The notes under the pieces are model-generated. The model worked only from the letters and a program-made list of their open reading frames with translations, was not told the DNA's origin and did not search any database. 13,605 bases of DNA. It comes from Thermoleophilia bacterium (GTDB lineage Bacteria; Actinomycetota; Thermoleophilia; Gaiellales; Gaiellaceae). How positions within the stretch are numbered: the first letter of the stretch is position 1; each line of letters opens with the position of its first letter. The position numbers were made by a program, and so were the translations under genes. Below, in pieces: positions 1 through 7,037 of the stretch. Location of the stretch: positions 1-13,605 of the forward strand of contig JAICVP010000027.1 of NCBI GenBank assembly GCA_025935275.1, read 5' to 3'.

Positions 1-321
1 ATGCGCGCCCGCTACGTCGAGCGGATGCAGGACGCGCTGAAGATCGAGGTCTCCGGCGTCGACTTCCTCGCGGACGTCGATGCCGGGTTCTACTCGTCGA
101 GCTATCTGCGCGCGTGGGCCTTCGAGTCCCTCCTGCGCTCGTTCCTACGCGAGGAGTTCGGGAGCGCCTGGTTCACCCGGCGCGAGGCGGGGTCGCTGCT
201 GCGCGAGCTCTGGGCGGAAGGACAGAGGCCGACCGCCGACGAGCTGCTCGCCGAGGTAGCAGGCGCCGAGCTGGAGCTCGGCGCCGTTGCGGACCGGATC
301 GGCGAGACGATTCGGGCCTAG
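1..321 (+). CDS. C-terminal fragment of a probable M3-like metallopeptidase
   Basis: The open frame begins at the window edge, so the first ATG may be internal and the gene is treated as 5'-truncated. The 106 visible residues are helical. They carry a stretch around residues 26-50 (DVDAGFYSSSYLRAWAFES) and a tail with alternating L-R-E-L-W and GAELELG. I recall this pattern from the C-terminal helical half of actinobacterial proteins distantly related to M3/M32 zinc peptidases. The HExxH zinc site would lie upstream, outside the window, so no catalytic residue can be checked. The TAG stop overlaps the stop of the convergent small membrane-protein gene in a shared CTAG. The gene is real on codon bias; the family call is tentative. 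Confidence 0.5.
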   Translation: MRARYVERMQDALKIEVSGVDFLADVDAGFYSSSYLRAWAFESLLRSFLREEFGSAWFTRREAGSLLRELWAEGQRPTADELLAEVAGAELELGAVADRIGETIRA

Positions 322-626
322 CGGCCCCAGCGCCTGTCGTCTTCGAGCAGCGGATGGCGATAGCGCGTGCCGGCCTTCGCGATCCCTCGGCTCAGCATGT
401 ACCCGGCCGTGAGCGCGGTGATGAGCAGCATCGCCCGCCACGCGTTGATCTCGTCGAACACCGCGGCGCAGATCGCAACCGCAAGCACGGTGAGGATGTA
501 GCCCACGAACTCGCTGGTCATGAAGAACGGCGTCGTCTCGCCGCCGTCCTTGTCCAGAATCCCGCGCCGCACGTCATCGCGGTTCATGTCTCTGTTCCGC
601 GTTTCCGTGTCCTGGTACGTCGCCAT
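318..626 (-). CDS. Small two-helix membrane protein, actinobacterial hypothetical
   Basis: This encodes 102 residues. A charged N-terminus (about 1-30) is followed by a TTPFFMTSEF segment, two hydrophobic helices (about 38-58 and 62-80), and the conserved-looking YMLSRGIAKAGTRYR followed by a charged tail. I recall short proteins of this layout (FF-TSEF, helix, NAWRA, helix, SRGIAKAG-R) as common hypotheticals in Thermoleophilia-like actinobacteria; the function is unknown. The ATG at 626 has a good ribosome site, AAGGGGGTC, a few bases upstream. The same frame stays open to another ATG at 782 with an almost identical ribosome site, which would give a 154-residue form. I chose the shorter form because the family pattern starts near it. 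It is convergent with the fragment at the left edge and divergent from the NTPase gene at 909. Confidence 0.65.
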   Translation of the reverse strand: MATYQDTETRNRDMNRDDVRRGILDKDGGETTPFFMTSEFVGYILTVLAVAICAAVFDEINAWRAMLLITALTAGYMLSRGIAKAGTRYRHPLLEDDRRWGR

Positions 627-895
627 GCCTTGACCCCCTTGTGTGTCGATCGGTCTGCTGATGTCGGCCTCGTCGGGCAGCGGCTCCTCGATCACCGCGC
701 CCACGAGCTCGCCGTCGACGAGCTCCAGGACGACGTGCCGGTAGATGCGGGTGGTTCCGACGCTTCCCTGCCGTGATGCCATGGTTCGACCCCCTTGCTG
801 AACTGCTTCGTGGGGTACCCGGGGCAGGACCGGCAAAACTCGGAGACCCGAAATACCCAGCGCCGGTACCGCACGCGACGTCCGGCCCGCCAACG

Positions 896-901
896 TAGAG
901 T
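896..901 (+). promoter_or_regulatory. Candidate -10 box (TAGAGT) for a leaderless transcript
   Basis: TAGAGT fits the TAnnnT -10 pattern and ends 7 nt before the GTG at 909, so transcription would begin at or next to the start codon. No clear -35 box and no ribosome site are visible. The same arrangement recurs before the ornithine carbamoyltransferase and MarR genes. The site is inferred from spacing only. Confidence 0.35.
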
Positions 902-908
902 CCCCGCG

Positions 909-2240
909 GTGACTCCGAGGCGGACTCTCATCGCGGGCGCTGCCGGCCGCGACTTCCACAACTTCAACGTGGCCTTCCGCGGCCGCGACGACATCCGGGT
1001 GGTCGCGTTCACGGCCACGCAGATTCCCGACATCGAGGGCCGCGTCTATCCAGCCGAGCTCGCCGGCGAGGGCTATCCCGACGGGATCCCGATCCGCGCC
1101 GAGGAGGAGCTGGCAGACATCGTGCGCGAGGAGGAGATCGACGACGTCGTCTTCGCCTACTCGGACGTGACTCACGAGCACGTCATGCACATCGGCTCGA
1201 TCGCGATGGCCGCCGGCGCCGATTTCCGCCTCATGGGGCCGCGCTCCACCGAGCTTCGCGCTTCGAAGCCGGTCGTGGCGATCTGCGCCGTGCGCACCGG
1301 TTCCGGCAAGAGCCAGACGACGCGCCATGTCGCCTCGGTGCTCCGCGGCGCGGGCAAGCGCGTCGCAGTCCTGCGCCACCCGATGCCGTACGGCGACCTC
1401 ACGAAGCAGGCCGTCCAGCGCTTCGAGCGTTACGAGGATCTCGACGCCGCCGACGCCACCATCGAGGAGCGCGAGGAGTACGAGCCCCATCTCGCCGAGG
1501 GCAATCTCGTGTTCGCGGGGATCGACTACGGGGCCATCCTCGAGCGCGCCGAGCAGGAGGCCGACGTCGTCGTCTGGGACGGGGGCAACAACGACATCCC
1601 CTTCATCCGTCCCGATCTCCACCTCGTCGTTGTCGATCCGCACAGGCCCGGACACGAGCTCCGCTACCACCCCGGCGAGACCAATCTGCGCATGGCCGAT
1701 GCGTGCGTCGTGAACAAGATCGACACCGCGCCCGAGGAGGGAGTCGAGGCAGTCCTCGAGTCGATCCGCTCGGTGAATCCCGAGGCGGCAATCGTCCGCG
1801 CAGCGTCGCCGTTCGAGGTCGAGCAGGACACGCACGAGATCGCCGGGAAGCGCGTCCTCGCGATCGAGGACGGGCCGACCCTCACCCACGGCGAGATGAG
1901 CTACGGCGCCGCTGTCCTCGCCGCGAAGGCAGGCGGCGCCTCCGAGCTCGTCGACCCCAGGCCCTTCGCGGTCGGGTCGATCAAGGAGACCTTCGCCAAG
2001 TACCCGCACGTGACCCAGCTCCTCCCCGCGATGGGCTACGGGCGCAAGCAGATGGAGGAGCTCCGCGAGACCATCGAGCGCTCGGATGCAGACCTCGTCC
2101 TCATCGGGACGCCGATCGACCTCCGCCGCGTGATCGAGCTCGACAAGCCCGCACTCCGGGTCACGTACCGTCTGCAGGAGATCGGCGAGCCGACGATCGC
2201 CCAGCTCCTGGCCGAGCGCGGGATCATCGACTCACCCTAG
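909..2240 (+). CDS. cpgS: P-loop NTPase of the cyclic 2,3-diphosphoglycerate synthetase family
   Basis: This 443-residue protein has three parts. The N-terminal half (about 5-120) is Rossmann-like, with LIAGAAGRDFHNFN near the start. A P-loop, RTGSGKSQTT, lies at about 129-138. An NTPase half follows, with a Walker-B-like VVWDGGNND (about 221-229) and a GTPase-style NKID motif (269-272). This layout matches the family named for archaeal cyclic 2,3-diphosphoglycerate synthetase, which in Methanothermus makes cDPG from 2,3-bisphosphoglycerate and ATP. Many bacterial members are probably NTPases of other function, so the substrate is not proven. The frame is open from 795, but conserved sequence begins at the GTG at 909, which also has a -10 box just upstream. 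It is first gene of the operon and is followed after 4 nt by carbamate kinase, suggesting a role tied to carbamoyl-phosphate metabolism. Confidence 0.85.
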   Translation: MTPRRTLIAGAAGRDFHNFNVAFRGRDDIRVVAFTATQIPDIEGRVYPAELAGEGYPDGIPIRAEEELADIVREEEIDDVVFAYSDVTHEHVMHIGSIAMAAGADFRLMGPRSTELRASKPVVAICAVRTGSGKSQTTRHVASVLRGAGKRVAVLRHPMPYGDLTKQAVQRFERYEDLDAADATIEEREEYEPHLAEGNLVFAGIDYGAILERAEQEADVVVWDGGNNDIPFIRPDLHLVVVDPHRPGHELRYHPGETNLRMADACVVNKIDTAPEEGVEAVLESIRSVNPEAAIVRAASPFEVEQDTHEIAGKRVLAIEDGPTLTHGEMSYGAAVLAAKAGGASELVDPRPFAVGSIKETFAKYPHVTQLLPAMGYGRKQMEELRETIERSDADLVLIGTPIDLRRVIELDKPALRVTYRLQEIGEPTIAQLLAERGIIDSP

Positions 2241-2244
2241 GCCC

Positions 2245-3150
2245 GTGCTGACCGTCGTCGCGCTCGGGGGCAACGCGCTGCTCGGTCCCGGCGAGCGCGG
2301 GACCGCGGTCGAGCAACGGGGGAACCTCGCCAAGACATTTGCGGCGGCCGCGTCGATCCTCACGGACGGGCCCGTCGTGGTCACGCACGGCAACGGGCCC
2401 CAGGTGGGAAACGAGCTGCTGCGCCAGGAGCTCGCCAGTGCCGAGGCGCCTCCGCTCCCGCTCTACGTCGCGGTCGCGCAGACCCAGGCGGAGATCGGAG
2501 CGCTCATCGCGGCCGAGCTCGAGCCGGTCGCGGGCAAGCGGGTGGCCGTCGTCCTCACCCGCGTCGTCGTCGCCGAGGACGATCCTGCCTTCACGGAGCC
2601 GACGAAGCCGGTCGGCCCGTTCTACGACGCCGAGCGCGCCCAGGCCCTCGAGCAGGAGCGGGGCTGGGCCGTGCGCGAGGACGCCAACCGCGGCTGGCGG
2701 CGCGTGGTTCCCTCGCCCACGCCGCTCGAGGTGCTCGAGCTTGGACCGATCAGAACGCTGCTGGAAAGCGGGATCCTGGTCGTCGCGGTGGGCGGCGGGG
2801 GCATCCCGGTCGTCGCCCGGGACGGGCGGCACGACGGCGTGGACGCCGTGATCGACAAGGACCACGCCTCCGCACTCCTTGCGATCGAGCTCGGCGCCGA
2901 GCGGTTCGTGATCCTCACGCAGGTGCCGACGGTCTACACGGGCTTCGGCACTGACGAGCAGCAGGCCCTTGAGGAGCTCGTCCCCGGGCGGGACGACGGG
3001 CTCATCGAATCCCTCCCAGCGGGCAGCATGCGCCCCAAGGTCGAGGCGGCGTTCCGCTTCGTCCGCGAGACCGGCGGCGAGGCGCTCATCACGAGCTCGG
3101 ATGCCCTCGCGGCCGGCGAGGCGGGCACCCGCGTCGTGGCGCCCGCCTAG
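2245..3150 (+). CDS. arcC: Carbamate kinase
   Basis: This 301-residue, full-length member of the amino-acid kinase family has ALGGNALL at the N-terminus, VTHGNGPQVGNELL (about 48-61), a glycine-rich VAVGGGGIPV (about 178-187), DKDHASALLA (about 207-216) and GSMRPKV near residue 260. It catalyses reversible phosphoryl transfer between ATP and carbamate; in catabolism it makes ATP from carbamoyl phosphate. The length is close to the usual 310 residues and all core motifs are intact. It starts at a GTG 4 nt after the NTPase stop with no obvious ribosome site, so it is probably translationally coupled. With ornithine carbamoyltransferase directly downstream, a carbamoyl-phosphate/citrulline route is likely. 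No arginine deiminase gene is seen in the window. Confidence 0.95.
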   Translation: MLTVVALGGNALLGPGERGTAVEQRGNLAKTFAAAASILTDGPVVVTHGNGPQVGNELLRQELASAEAPPLPLYVAVAQTQAEIGALIAAELEPVAGKRVAVVLTRVVVAEDDPAFTEPTKPVGPFYDAERAQALEQERGWAVREDANRGWRRVVPSPTPLEVLELGPIRTLLESGILVVAVGGGGIPVVARDGRHDGVDAVIDKDHASALLAIELGAERFVILTQVPTVYTGFGTDEQQALEELVPGRDDGLIESLPAGSMRPKVEAAFRFVRETGGEALITSSDALAAGEAGTRVVAPA

Positions 3151-3153
3151 GAT
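3148..3153 (+). promoter_or_regulatory. Candidate internal -10 box (TAGGAT) before the carbamoyltransferase gene
   Basis: TAGGAT begins with the TAG stop codon of carbamate kinase and ends 6 nt before the GTG at 3160. The hexamer and the 6-nt spacing are identical to those before the MarR gene. This suggests an internal leaderless promoter, letting ornithine carbamoyltransferase be expressed apart from the upstream genes. The short gap could also be simple operon spacing. Confidence 0.3.
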
Positions 3154-3159
3154 GCGCGC

Positions 3160-4098
3160 GTGATCTCGGCACAGCTCAAGGGCCGCGACTTCCTGCGCGT
3201 GAACGATTGGGACGCCGACGAGCTCGTCCTGGTGCTCGACCTGGCCGACCGGCTCAAGGCGCGCCAGCGCGAGCGGGTCGCGCACCGGCATCTCGAGGGC
3301 AGGTCGCTCGGAATGATCTTTCAGAAGCCGTCCACGAGAACGCGCGTCAGCTTCGAGGTCGGAATGTTCCAGCTCGGCGGCACGTCGCTCTACCTCGCCG
3401 CCGGCGACCTCCAGCTCGGGCGCGGAGAGACGATCGAGGACACCGGCAACGTGCTCTCCCGCTACCTCGATGGGATCATGATTCGCACGTTTGCGCAGGC
3501 CGACGTGGATGGGCTCGCCGCCGCGGCCGACATCCCCGTGATCAACGGGCTCACGGACGACTTCCACCCCTGCCAGGCGCTCGCCGACGTGATGACGATC
3601 AGGGAGCGGCTCGAGACCTTCGACGGGGTCCGTGTCGCGTACCTCGGCGACGGGAACAACGTCTGCCATTCGCTGATGGTCGCCTGCGCAAAGCTGGGAA
3701 TGGACTTCGTCGCCGCCACGCCGGAGGGCTACGAGCCGAGCGAGGAGGTGGTCGGCTGGGCGAAGGCGGCCGCCAACGTCTCCGGAAGCTCGGTGGAGCT
3801 CACACACGACGCGCGCGCCGGCGCCGAGGGCGCGGACGTCCTCTACACCGACGTCTGGACGAGCATGGGCCAGGACGAGGAGCGCGAGCGCCGGCTCGCG
3901 GACCTCGCCGGCTTCGGGATCGACGACGGGCTCCTGGCGCTCGGCAGCGAGCGCGCGATCGTCCTCCACTGCCTGCCGGCCCACTACGGCGAGGAGATCA
4001 CGAAGGAGGTTCTCTACGGGCCGCGCTCGGCGGTCTGGGACCAGGCCGAGAACCGGCTGCACGCGCAGAAAGCGCTGATGGCGCTCGTGATCCGCTAG
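3160..4098 (+). CDS. argF: Ornithine carbamoyltransferase
   Basis: This 312-residue enzyme transfers the carbamoyl group from carbamoyl phosphate to ornithine to give citrulline. Diagnostic motifs are all present: carbamoyl-phosphate-binding STRTR (58-62), GRGETIEDT (about 88-95), HPCQ (136-139), the ornithine-binding DVWTSMGQ (231-238), and HCLPAH (270-275) with the active-site cysteine. The length is normal. The start is a GTG 9 nt after carbamate kinase. The biosynthetic (argF) and catabolic (arcB) forms cannot be told apart from motifs alone. The neighbouring kinase would fit a catabolic or reversible role, while the absence of argB, argC, argG or argH nearby argues against a classical arginine biosynthesis operon. 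Confidence 0.95.
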   Translation: MISAQLKGRDFLRVNDWDADELVLVLDLADRLKARQRERVAHRHLEGRSLGMIFQKPSTRTRVSFEVGMFQLGGTSLYLAAGDLQLGRGETIEDTGNVLSRYLDGIMIRTFAQADVDGLAAAADIPVINGLTDDFHPCQALADVMTIRERLETFDGVRVAYLGDGNNVCHSLMVACAKLGMDFVAATPEGYEPSEEVVGWAKAAANVSGSSVELTHDARAGAEGADVLYTDVWTSMGQDEERERRLADLAGFGIDDGLLALGSERAIVLHCLPAHYGEEITKEVLYGPRSAVWDQAENRLHAQKALMALVIR

Positions 4099-4101
4099 GA
4101 C

Positions 4102-4791
4102 ATGCTCCCGCTCAGGGACAACGTCCCGACCAGGCGCTTCCCGGTCGTGACCGTCGCGATCATCGCGATCAACTTCGGCGTCTGGATCCTCTACCAGCTG
4201 CCGCACCTCGATCGCTCGATCCTCGACTCGGGCTACTTCCCGTGCGAGCCCGTGCACGACTGCATCGCCCCGGGCAACCCGTGGTGGCTCGACGCCTTCA
4301 CCGCGATGTTCATGCACGGGGGCTGGGAGCACATCCTCGGCAACATGCTCTTCCTCTGGATCTTCGGGAACAACGTCGAGGACACGCTGGGCCGGCCGCG
4401 CTTCGTCGCCTTCTACCTCGTCGGCGGCCTCTTCGCGACGTTGAGCCAGACGATCGTCACGCTGCAGGCCGGATCGGCTGCGTCCGCCGAGATCCCCAAC
4501 GTCGGCGCGAGCGGCGCGATCGCAGCGGTTCTCGGCGCCTACATCGTCCTCTTCCCCGGCGGCCGGGTGTTCACGTGGGTGATCCCGTTCTTCTTCTTCG
4601 AGCTCCCGGCACTCCTGTTCCTCGGCTTCTGGTTCCTGCTCCAGCTCTTCCTGGGCAGCCAGTCGTTCGTCGCCCCGGAGGCCACCGGAGGCGTCGCCTT
4701 CTTCGCCCACATCGGGGGCTTCGTCTTCGGCCTCCTCGCCATCCGCATCTTCTCGGCCGGACGCCCGACACCCGTGCGGCCCGCGTATTGA
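4102..4791 (+). CDS. Rhomboid family intramembrane serine protease
   Basis: This 229-residue polytopic membrane protein has the rhomboid signatures. HGGWEHILGNMLFLWIFG (about 72-89) spans the conserved HxxxN region. GASGAIAAVLGAY (about 135-147) holds the catalytic Ser138 in a GxSG. HIGGFVFG (203-210) holds the catalytic His203 before the last helix. About six or seven hydrophobic helices fit the basic bacterial fold. The N-terminal MLPLRDNVPTRRFPVVT is typical of actinobacterial members, and a cysteine pair (Cys48, Cys54) sits in the outer loop after helix 1. The dyad is intact, so an active protease is expected; the substrate is unknown. It lies 3 nt after the carbamoyltransferase stop and overlaps the next gene by 4 nt, so it belongs to the operon. 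Confidence 0.93.
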   Translation: MLPLRDNVPTRRFPVVTVAIIAINFGVWILYQLPHLDRSILDSGYFPCEPVHDCIAPGNPWWLDAFTAMFMHGGWEHILGNMLFLWIFGNNVEDTLGRPRFVAFYLVGGLFATLSQTIVTLQAGSAASAEIPNVGASGAIAAVLGAYIVLFPGGRVFTWVIPFFFFELPALLFLGFWFLLQLFLGSQSFVAPEATGGVAFFAHIGGFVFGLLAIRIFSAGRPTPVRPAY

Positions 4792-5117
4792 CCTTCGACG
4801 AGCACGTGGAGCGGGCGCTGGCCTCGCTGCCGGCCGACCTCCGGTCGGCAATGTCCAACGTCGAGATCGTCGTCGAGGACGAGAACCCCGAGGATCCCGA
4901 CCTCTTCGGCCTCTACTTCGGGATCCCGCTCACCGAACGGCACGACTACTCGGGCGTGCTCCCGGACAAGATCGCCATCTACCGGCGCCCGCTCGAGGAG
5001 GAATTCGGCGACGACCCGGCCGTGCTCGAGGAGGAGATCCGCATCACCGTCCTCCACGAGGTCGCCCACCACTTCGGGATCGACGAGGACCGGCTGGACG
5101 AGCTCGGCTGGTCCTAG
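4788..5117 (+). CDS. Minimal zincin metallopeptidase family protein (PF06262-type)
   Basis: This 109-residue protein carries HEVAHHFGIDEDRLDELGW at 90-108. The HExxH zinc-binding motif with downstream D/E residues marks the small 'possible zincin' family of actinobacteria and proteobacteria. The N-terminal part (TFDEHVERALASLP, then NVEIVVEDEN) and LFGLYFGIPLTER match that family. The frame has no ATG or GTG near the conserved beginning. A TTG at 4788 overlaps the rhomboid stop as TTGA and yields the expected length, so I chose it. Translation is therefore probably coupled to the rhomboid gene. The family is cytosolic and its substrate is not known. Its stop overlaps the convergent DUF1360 stop in a shared CTAG. 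Confidence 0.9.
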   Translation: MTFDEHVERALASLPADLRSAMSNVEIVVEDENPEDPDLFGLYFGIPLTERHDYSGVLPDKIAIYRRPLEEEFGDDPAVLEEEIRITVLHEVAHHFGIDEDRLDELGWS

Positions 5118-5539
5118 TCGCTCTTGAGTCGCACGAACCCGGCGTTCAGGAAGTCGGCCACGGCCTGGCCGCCGAAGATCGTGGTCACGAGCCGGGTCTG
5201 TCGCGGGAAGAGGACGAGCGAGTACGCGAAGCCGGAAGCCGCCCACAGGCCGATGCAATGCGGGCAGGTGACGAGCTCGCCGAGGGCCCGGGCGGCGCCT
5301 TCGCGCTTCGGCTCAGTCGCGTCCGGGTCCTCCGTGACAGGTGCGCGGACAAACGCCGTCACCCGGTCCTTCGCGACGAGGCGCCCGATCTTGTAGCTGG
5401 CCAGCCCGATGCGCACTGTGTCGGTGAGCGAGATCCGCTCGGGTACGCGTCTCCCCGCCAGCGCGAGAAAACCGGCCAGCACCGTGCCGAAGGTCGCGGC
5501 CAGCGCCGCGTACTCGGGAAGGGGGCGCTCGTCCTGCAT
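5114..5539 (-). CDS. DUF1360 membrane protein
   Basis: This 141-residue protein has a hydrophobic segment at about 8-28. It then has the family pattern TDTVRIGLASYKIGRLVAKDRVT (about 39-61, in part), an acidic loop, LVTCPHCIGLWAASGFAYS (about 89-107) with a CPxC motif, and a last hydrophobic stretch (about 117-132). These features fit the DUF1360 (PF07098) family, whose function is unknown; a sporulation link is known for some Bacillus members. The ATG at 5539 lies 4 nt after the Ku stop, so it is the last gene of the DUF2231-Ku-DUF1360 operon. The frame is open further upstream inside the Ku gene, but that part is only a shadow of Ku. Confidence 0.85.
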   Translation of the reverse strand: MQDERPLPEYAALAATFGTVLAGFLALAGRRVPERISLTDTVRIGLASYKIGRLVAKDRVTAFVRAPVTEDPDATEPKREGAARALGELVTCPHCIGLWAASGFAYSLVLFPRQTRLVTTIFGGQAVADFLNAGFVRLKSD

Positions 5540-5543
5540 GGAG

Positions 5544-6467
5544 CTACGCGGCCCGGAGGGCCTTGACCAGGTCCTGCTTGGACATGTCGGAACGGCCGGG
5601 AATGTCCGCGTCCTTGGCGAGCTCGTAGAGCTCCTCCTTGGAGAGCGAGTCGAGCTCCCCGTTCCCGTTCCCGCCGCGGCGCGACTTCTTCCGCCCGCCG
5701 CCACGCTGGGTCGCCTCGAGACTCGCCCGCAGCGCCGCCATGAGGTCGGTCGGCTCGTCTGGCTCGGACACGGGCTCGGCGTGCACCGGCTCGCCCTTGC
5801 GCTTCGCCTTGATGATCTCGCAGAGCGCGTCGCGATAGGTGTCCCGGTATTCGGTCGGGTCGAAGGAATCCCGGAACTGCTCGACGAGCTGCGAGGCCAT
5901 CGCGAGCTCCTTCTCGTCCACCTTCACCTGCTTCGGCGCGATGTCCTCGAGCGAGCGCACCTCCTCCGCGAAATGCATGCGCTCGAGCGTGATCGCGCCC
6001 TCGCGCACCCGCAGGCAGCCCAGGTTCTGGCGGTCGCGCATGACCCATTTGGCGATCCCGGCCAAACCCGACTCTTCCATCGCTCTGAGGAGCAGTGCGT
6101 AGACGCGCTCGCCGTTCTCCTCGGGCCCGAGGTAGTACGTGCGCTCGAAGAAGATCGGGTCGATCTCCTCGAACGGCACGAACTTGCGGATGTCGATCGT
6201 GCGGTGGTTCTCCGCCGCGGCCGCCTCGAAATCCTCGTCTGTCATGTACACCCACTCGCCCTTCTCGTACTCGAAGGCCTTGACGATCTCCGAGTCGGGC
6301 ACGGGCTTCCCCTCCTCCTTGCAGACCTTCTCGTAGCCGATCCTGCTCCCGTCCGGCTCGTGGACGTAGTTGAAGTGGAGCGAGTGGTCCTCAATGGCGC
6401 TGTACATGCGCACCGGAACGTTGACGAGCCCGAAAGCGATCGAGCCCGTCCAAATCGCGCGTGGCAT
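5544..6467 (-). CDS. ku: Non-homologous end-joining protein Ku with C-terminal SAP-like tail
   Basis: This 307-residue protein starts MPRAIWTGSIAFGLVNVPV and contains KVCKEEGK (about 47-54), a FFERTYYLGPEE strand (about 106-117), LRAMEES (127-133), KWVMRDRQNLG (140-150) and ALCEIIKAKRKGEP (about 214-227), all hallmarks of bacterial Ku. Ku homodimers bind double-strand DNA ends and recruit the ligase LigD. After a basic Gly/Arg linker (about 255-272) there is a helical motif, LSKEELYELAKDADIPGRSD (275-294), that resembles SAP or Rho-N (HeH) DNA-binding folds. Such extensions are found on some actinobacterial Ku proteins. The ATG overlaps the DUF2231 stop as TGATG, so translation is coupled. 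The reading frame runs far upstream as an antisense shadow, but Ku clearly begins here. LigD is not in the window. Confidence 0.96.
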   Translation of the reverse strand: MPRAIWTGSIAFGLVNVPVRMYSAIEDHSLHFNYVHEPDGSRIGYEKVCKEEGKPVPDSEIVKAFEYEKGEWVYMTDEDFEAAAAENHRTIDIRKFVPFEEIDPIFFERTYYLGPEENGERVYALLLRAMEESGLAGIAKWVMRDRQNLGCLRVREGAITLERMHFAEEVRSLEDIAPKQVKVDEKELAMASQLVEQFRDSFDPTEYRDTYRDALCEIIKAKRKGEPVHAEPVSEPDEPTDLMAALRASLEATQRGGGRKKSRRGGNGNGELDSLSKEELYELAKDADIPGRSDMSKQDLVKALRAA

Positions 6468-6985
6468 CAGGCTTCTGCCTCCTCCTTCTCGGCATGCCCC
6501 GGAGCGGCGGCACGCGCCGGCGGCTCGTCGGGCAGGTCGAGCACGCGCATGCCGTGCGTGAAGACAACGGCGCCCCCGAGCCACCCGCCGACGGTGAGGG
6601 CGACGAAGCCCACGAGGGTCGCGATGAACGTCGCCCCGCCCATCTCGCCCGCGACATAGCGGTCGTGCCCGAACCCGGCCGCGAGCGCGAAGAACGCGGT
6701 GGCGGTCAGCATCGAGAGCATGTGCCACGTGGCCGTCCACCAGAGCGGCGAGCGCCAGGTGATCGAGAGCCAGTCGACGAGCCCGGTGAGGGCGGCGAAG
6801 GCCGTGAAGCCGAGGCCGACGAGTAGGGCGAGCCACCAGCCCCTGGTCAGGTTTCCCTCGGAGACCCCGGCGAAGGCCAGGATCCCGAGCACGGTCGCCG
6901 TCGTGTACGAGCCGATCGTGGCGTCGGTGAGCGGCGGGTGCAGAGGGTGACCGGGGAAGCCCCGGACGAGGTAGGAAAGCTTCAT
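6467..6985 (-). CDS. DUF2231 membrane protein
   Basis: This 172-residue protein carries GHPLHPPLTDATIGSYTT at 12-29, the signature of DUF2231 (PF09990), and about four hydrophobic helices (about 20-40, 50-75, 85-104 and 118-142). Several conserved histidines (His13, His16, His88, His107, His144) lie at or near helix ends, as in the family, where they are suspected of binding metal or haem; this is not established here. The C-terminal 20 residues are polar, rich in Ala and Glu, and cytosolic. It is the first gene of the operon, coupled to Ku through TGATG. A GAGAG element about 8 nt upstream of the ATG may be the ribosome site, and it lies within a dyad shared with the divergent MMPL gene. Confidence 0.88.
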   Translation of the reverse strand: MKLSYLVRGFPGHPLHPPLTDATIGSYTTATVLGILAFAGVSEGNLTRGWWLALLVGLGFTAFAALTGLVDWLSITWRSPLWWTATWHMLSMLTATAFFALAAGFGHDRYVAGEMGGATFIATLVGFVALTVGGWLGGAVVFTHGMRVLDLPDEPPARAAAPGHAEKEEAEA

Positions 6986-6990
6986 GGCCG

Positions 6991-7037
6991 CTCTCTACCC
7001 CGTTTGCCGTAAGCCACACGGCGGGTAGCGGTGAGAG
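6991..7037. promoter_or_regulatory. Nested inverted repeat in the divergent DUF2231/MMPL promoter region
   Basis: Three pairs of complementary arms are nested: CTCTC (6991-6995) with GAGAG (7033-7037), TACCC (6996-7000) with GGGTA (7023-7027), and GCCGT (7006-7010) with ACGGC (7018-7022) around a 7-nt loop. The outer arms coincide with the likely ribosome sites of the two divergent genes, so part of the symmetry may reflect two purine-rich sites facing away from each other. The inner arms are not explained that way and may be an operator or an RNA hairpin. Confidence 0.4.

Noticed and set aside
795..908. N-terminal extension of the NTPase to an ATG at 795
   Set aside because: The extra 38 residues are basic and non-conserved in character, and the GTG at 909 begins the domain and follows a -10-like box.
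3207..4787. Plus-strand frame upstream of the zincin gene, apparently a 636-residue protein
   Set aside because: Only the last 109 residues match a family. The rest is an Arg/Pro/Ala-rich shadow of the carbamoyltransferase and rhomboid genes.
2224..4851. Minus-strand open frame of 875 codons
   Set aside because: It lies opposite carbamate kinase, ornithine carbamoyltransferase and rhomboid, all with intact motifs. It has no recognisable domain and shows shadow composition.
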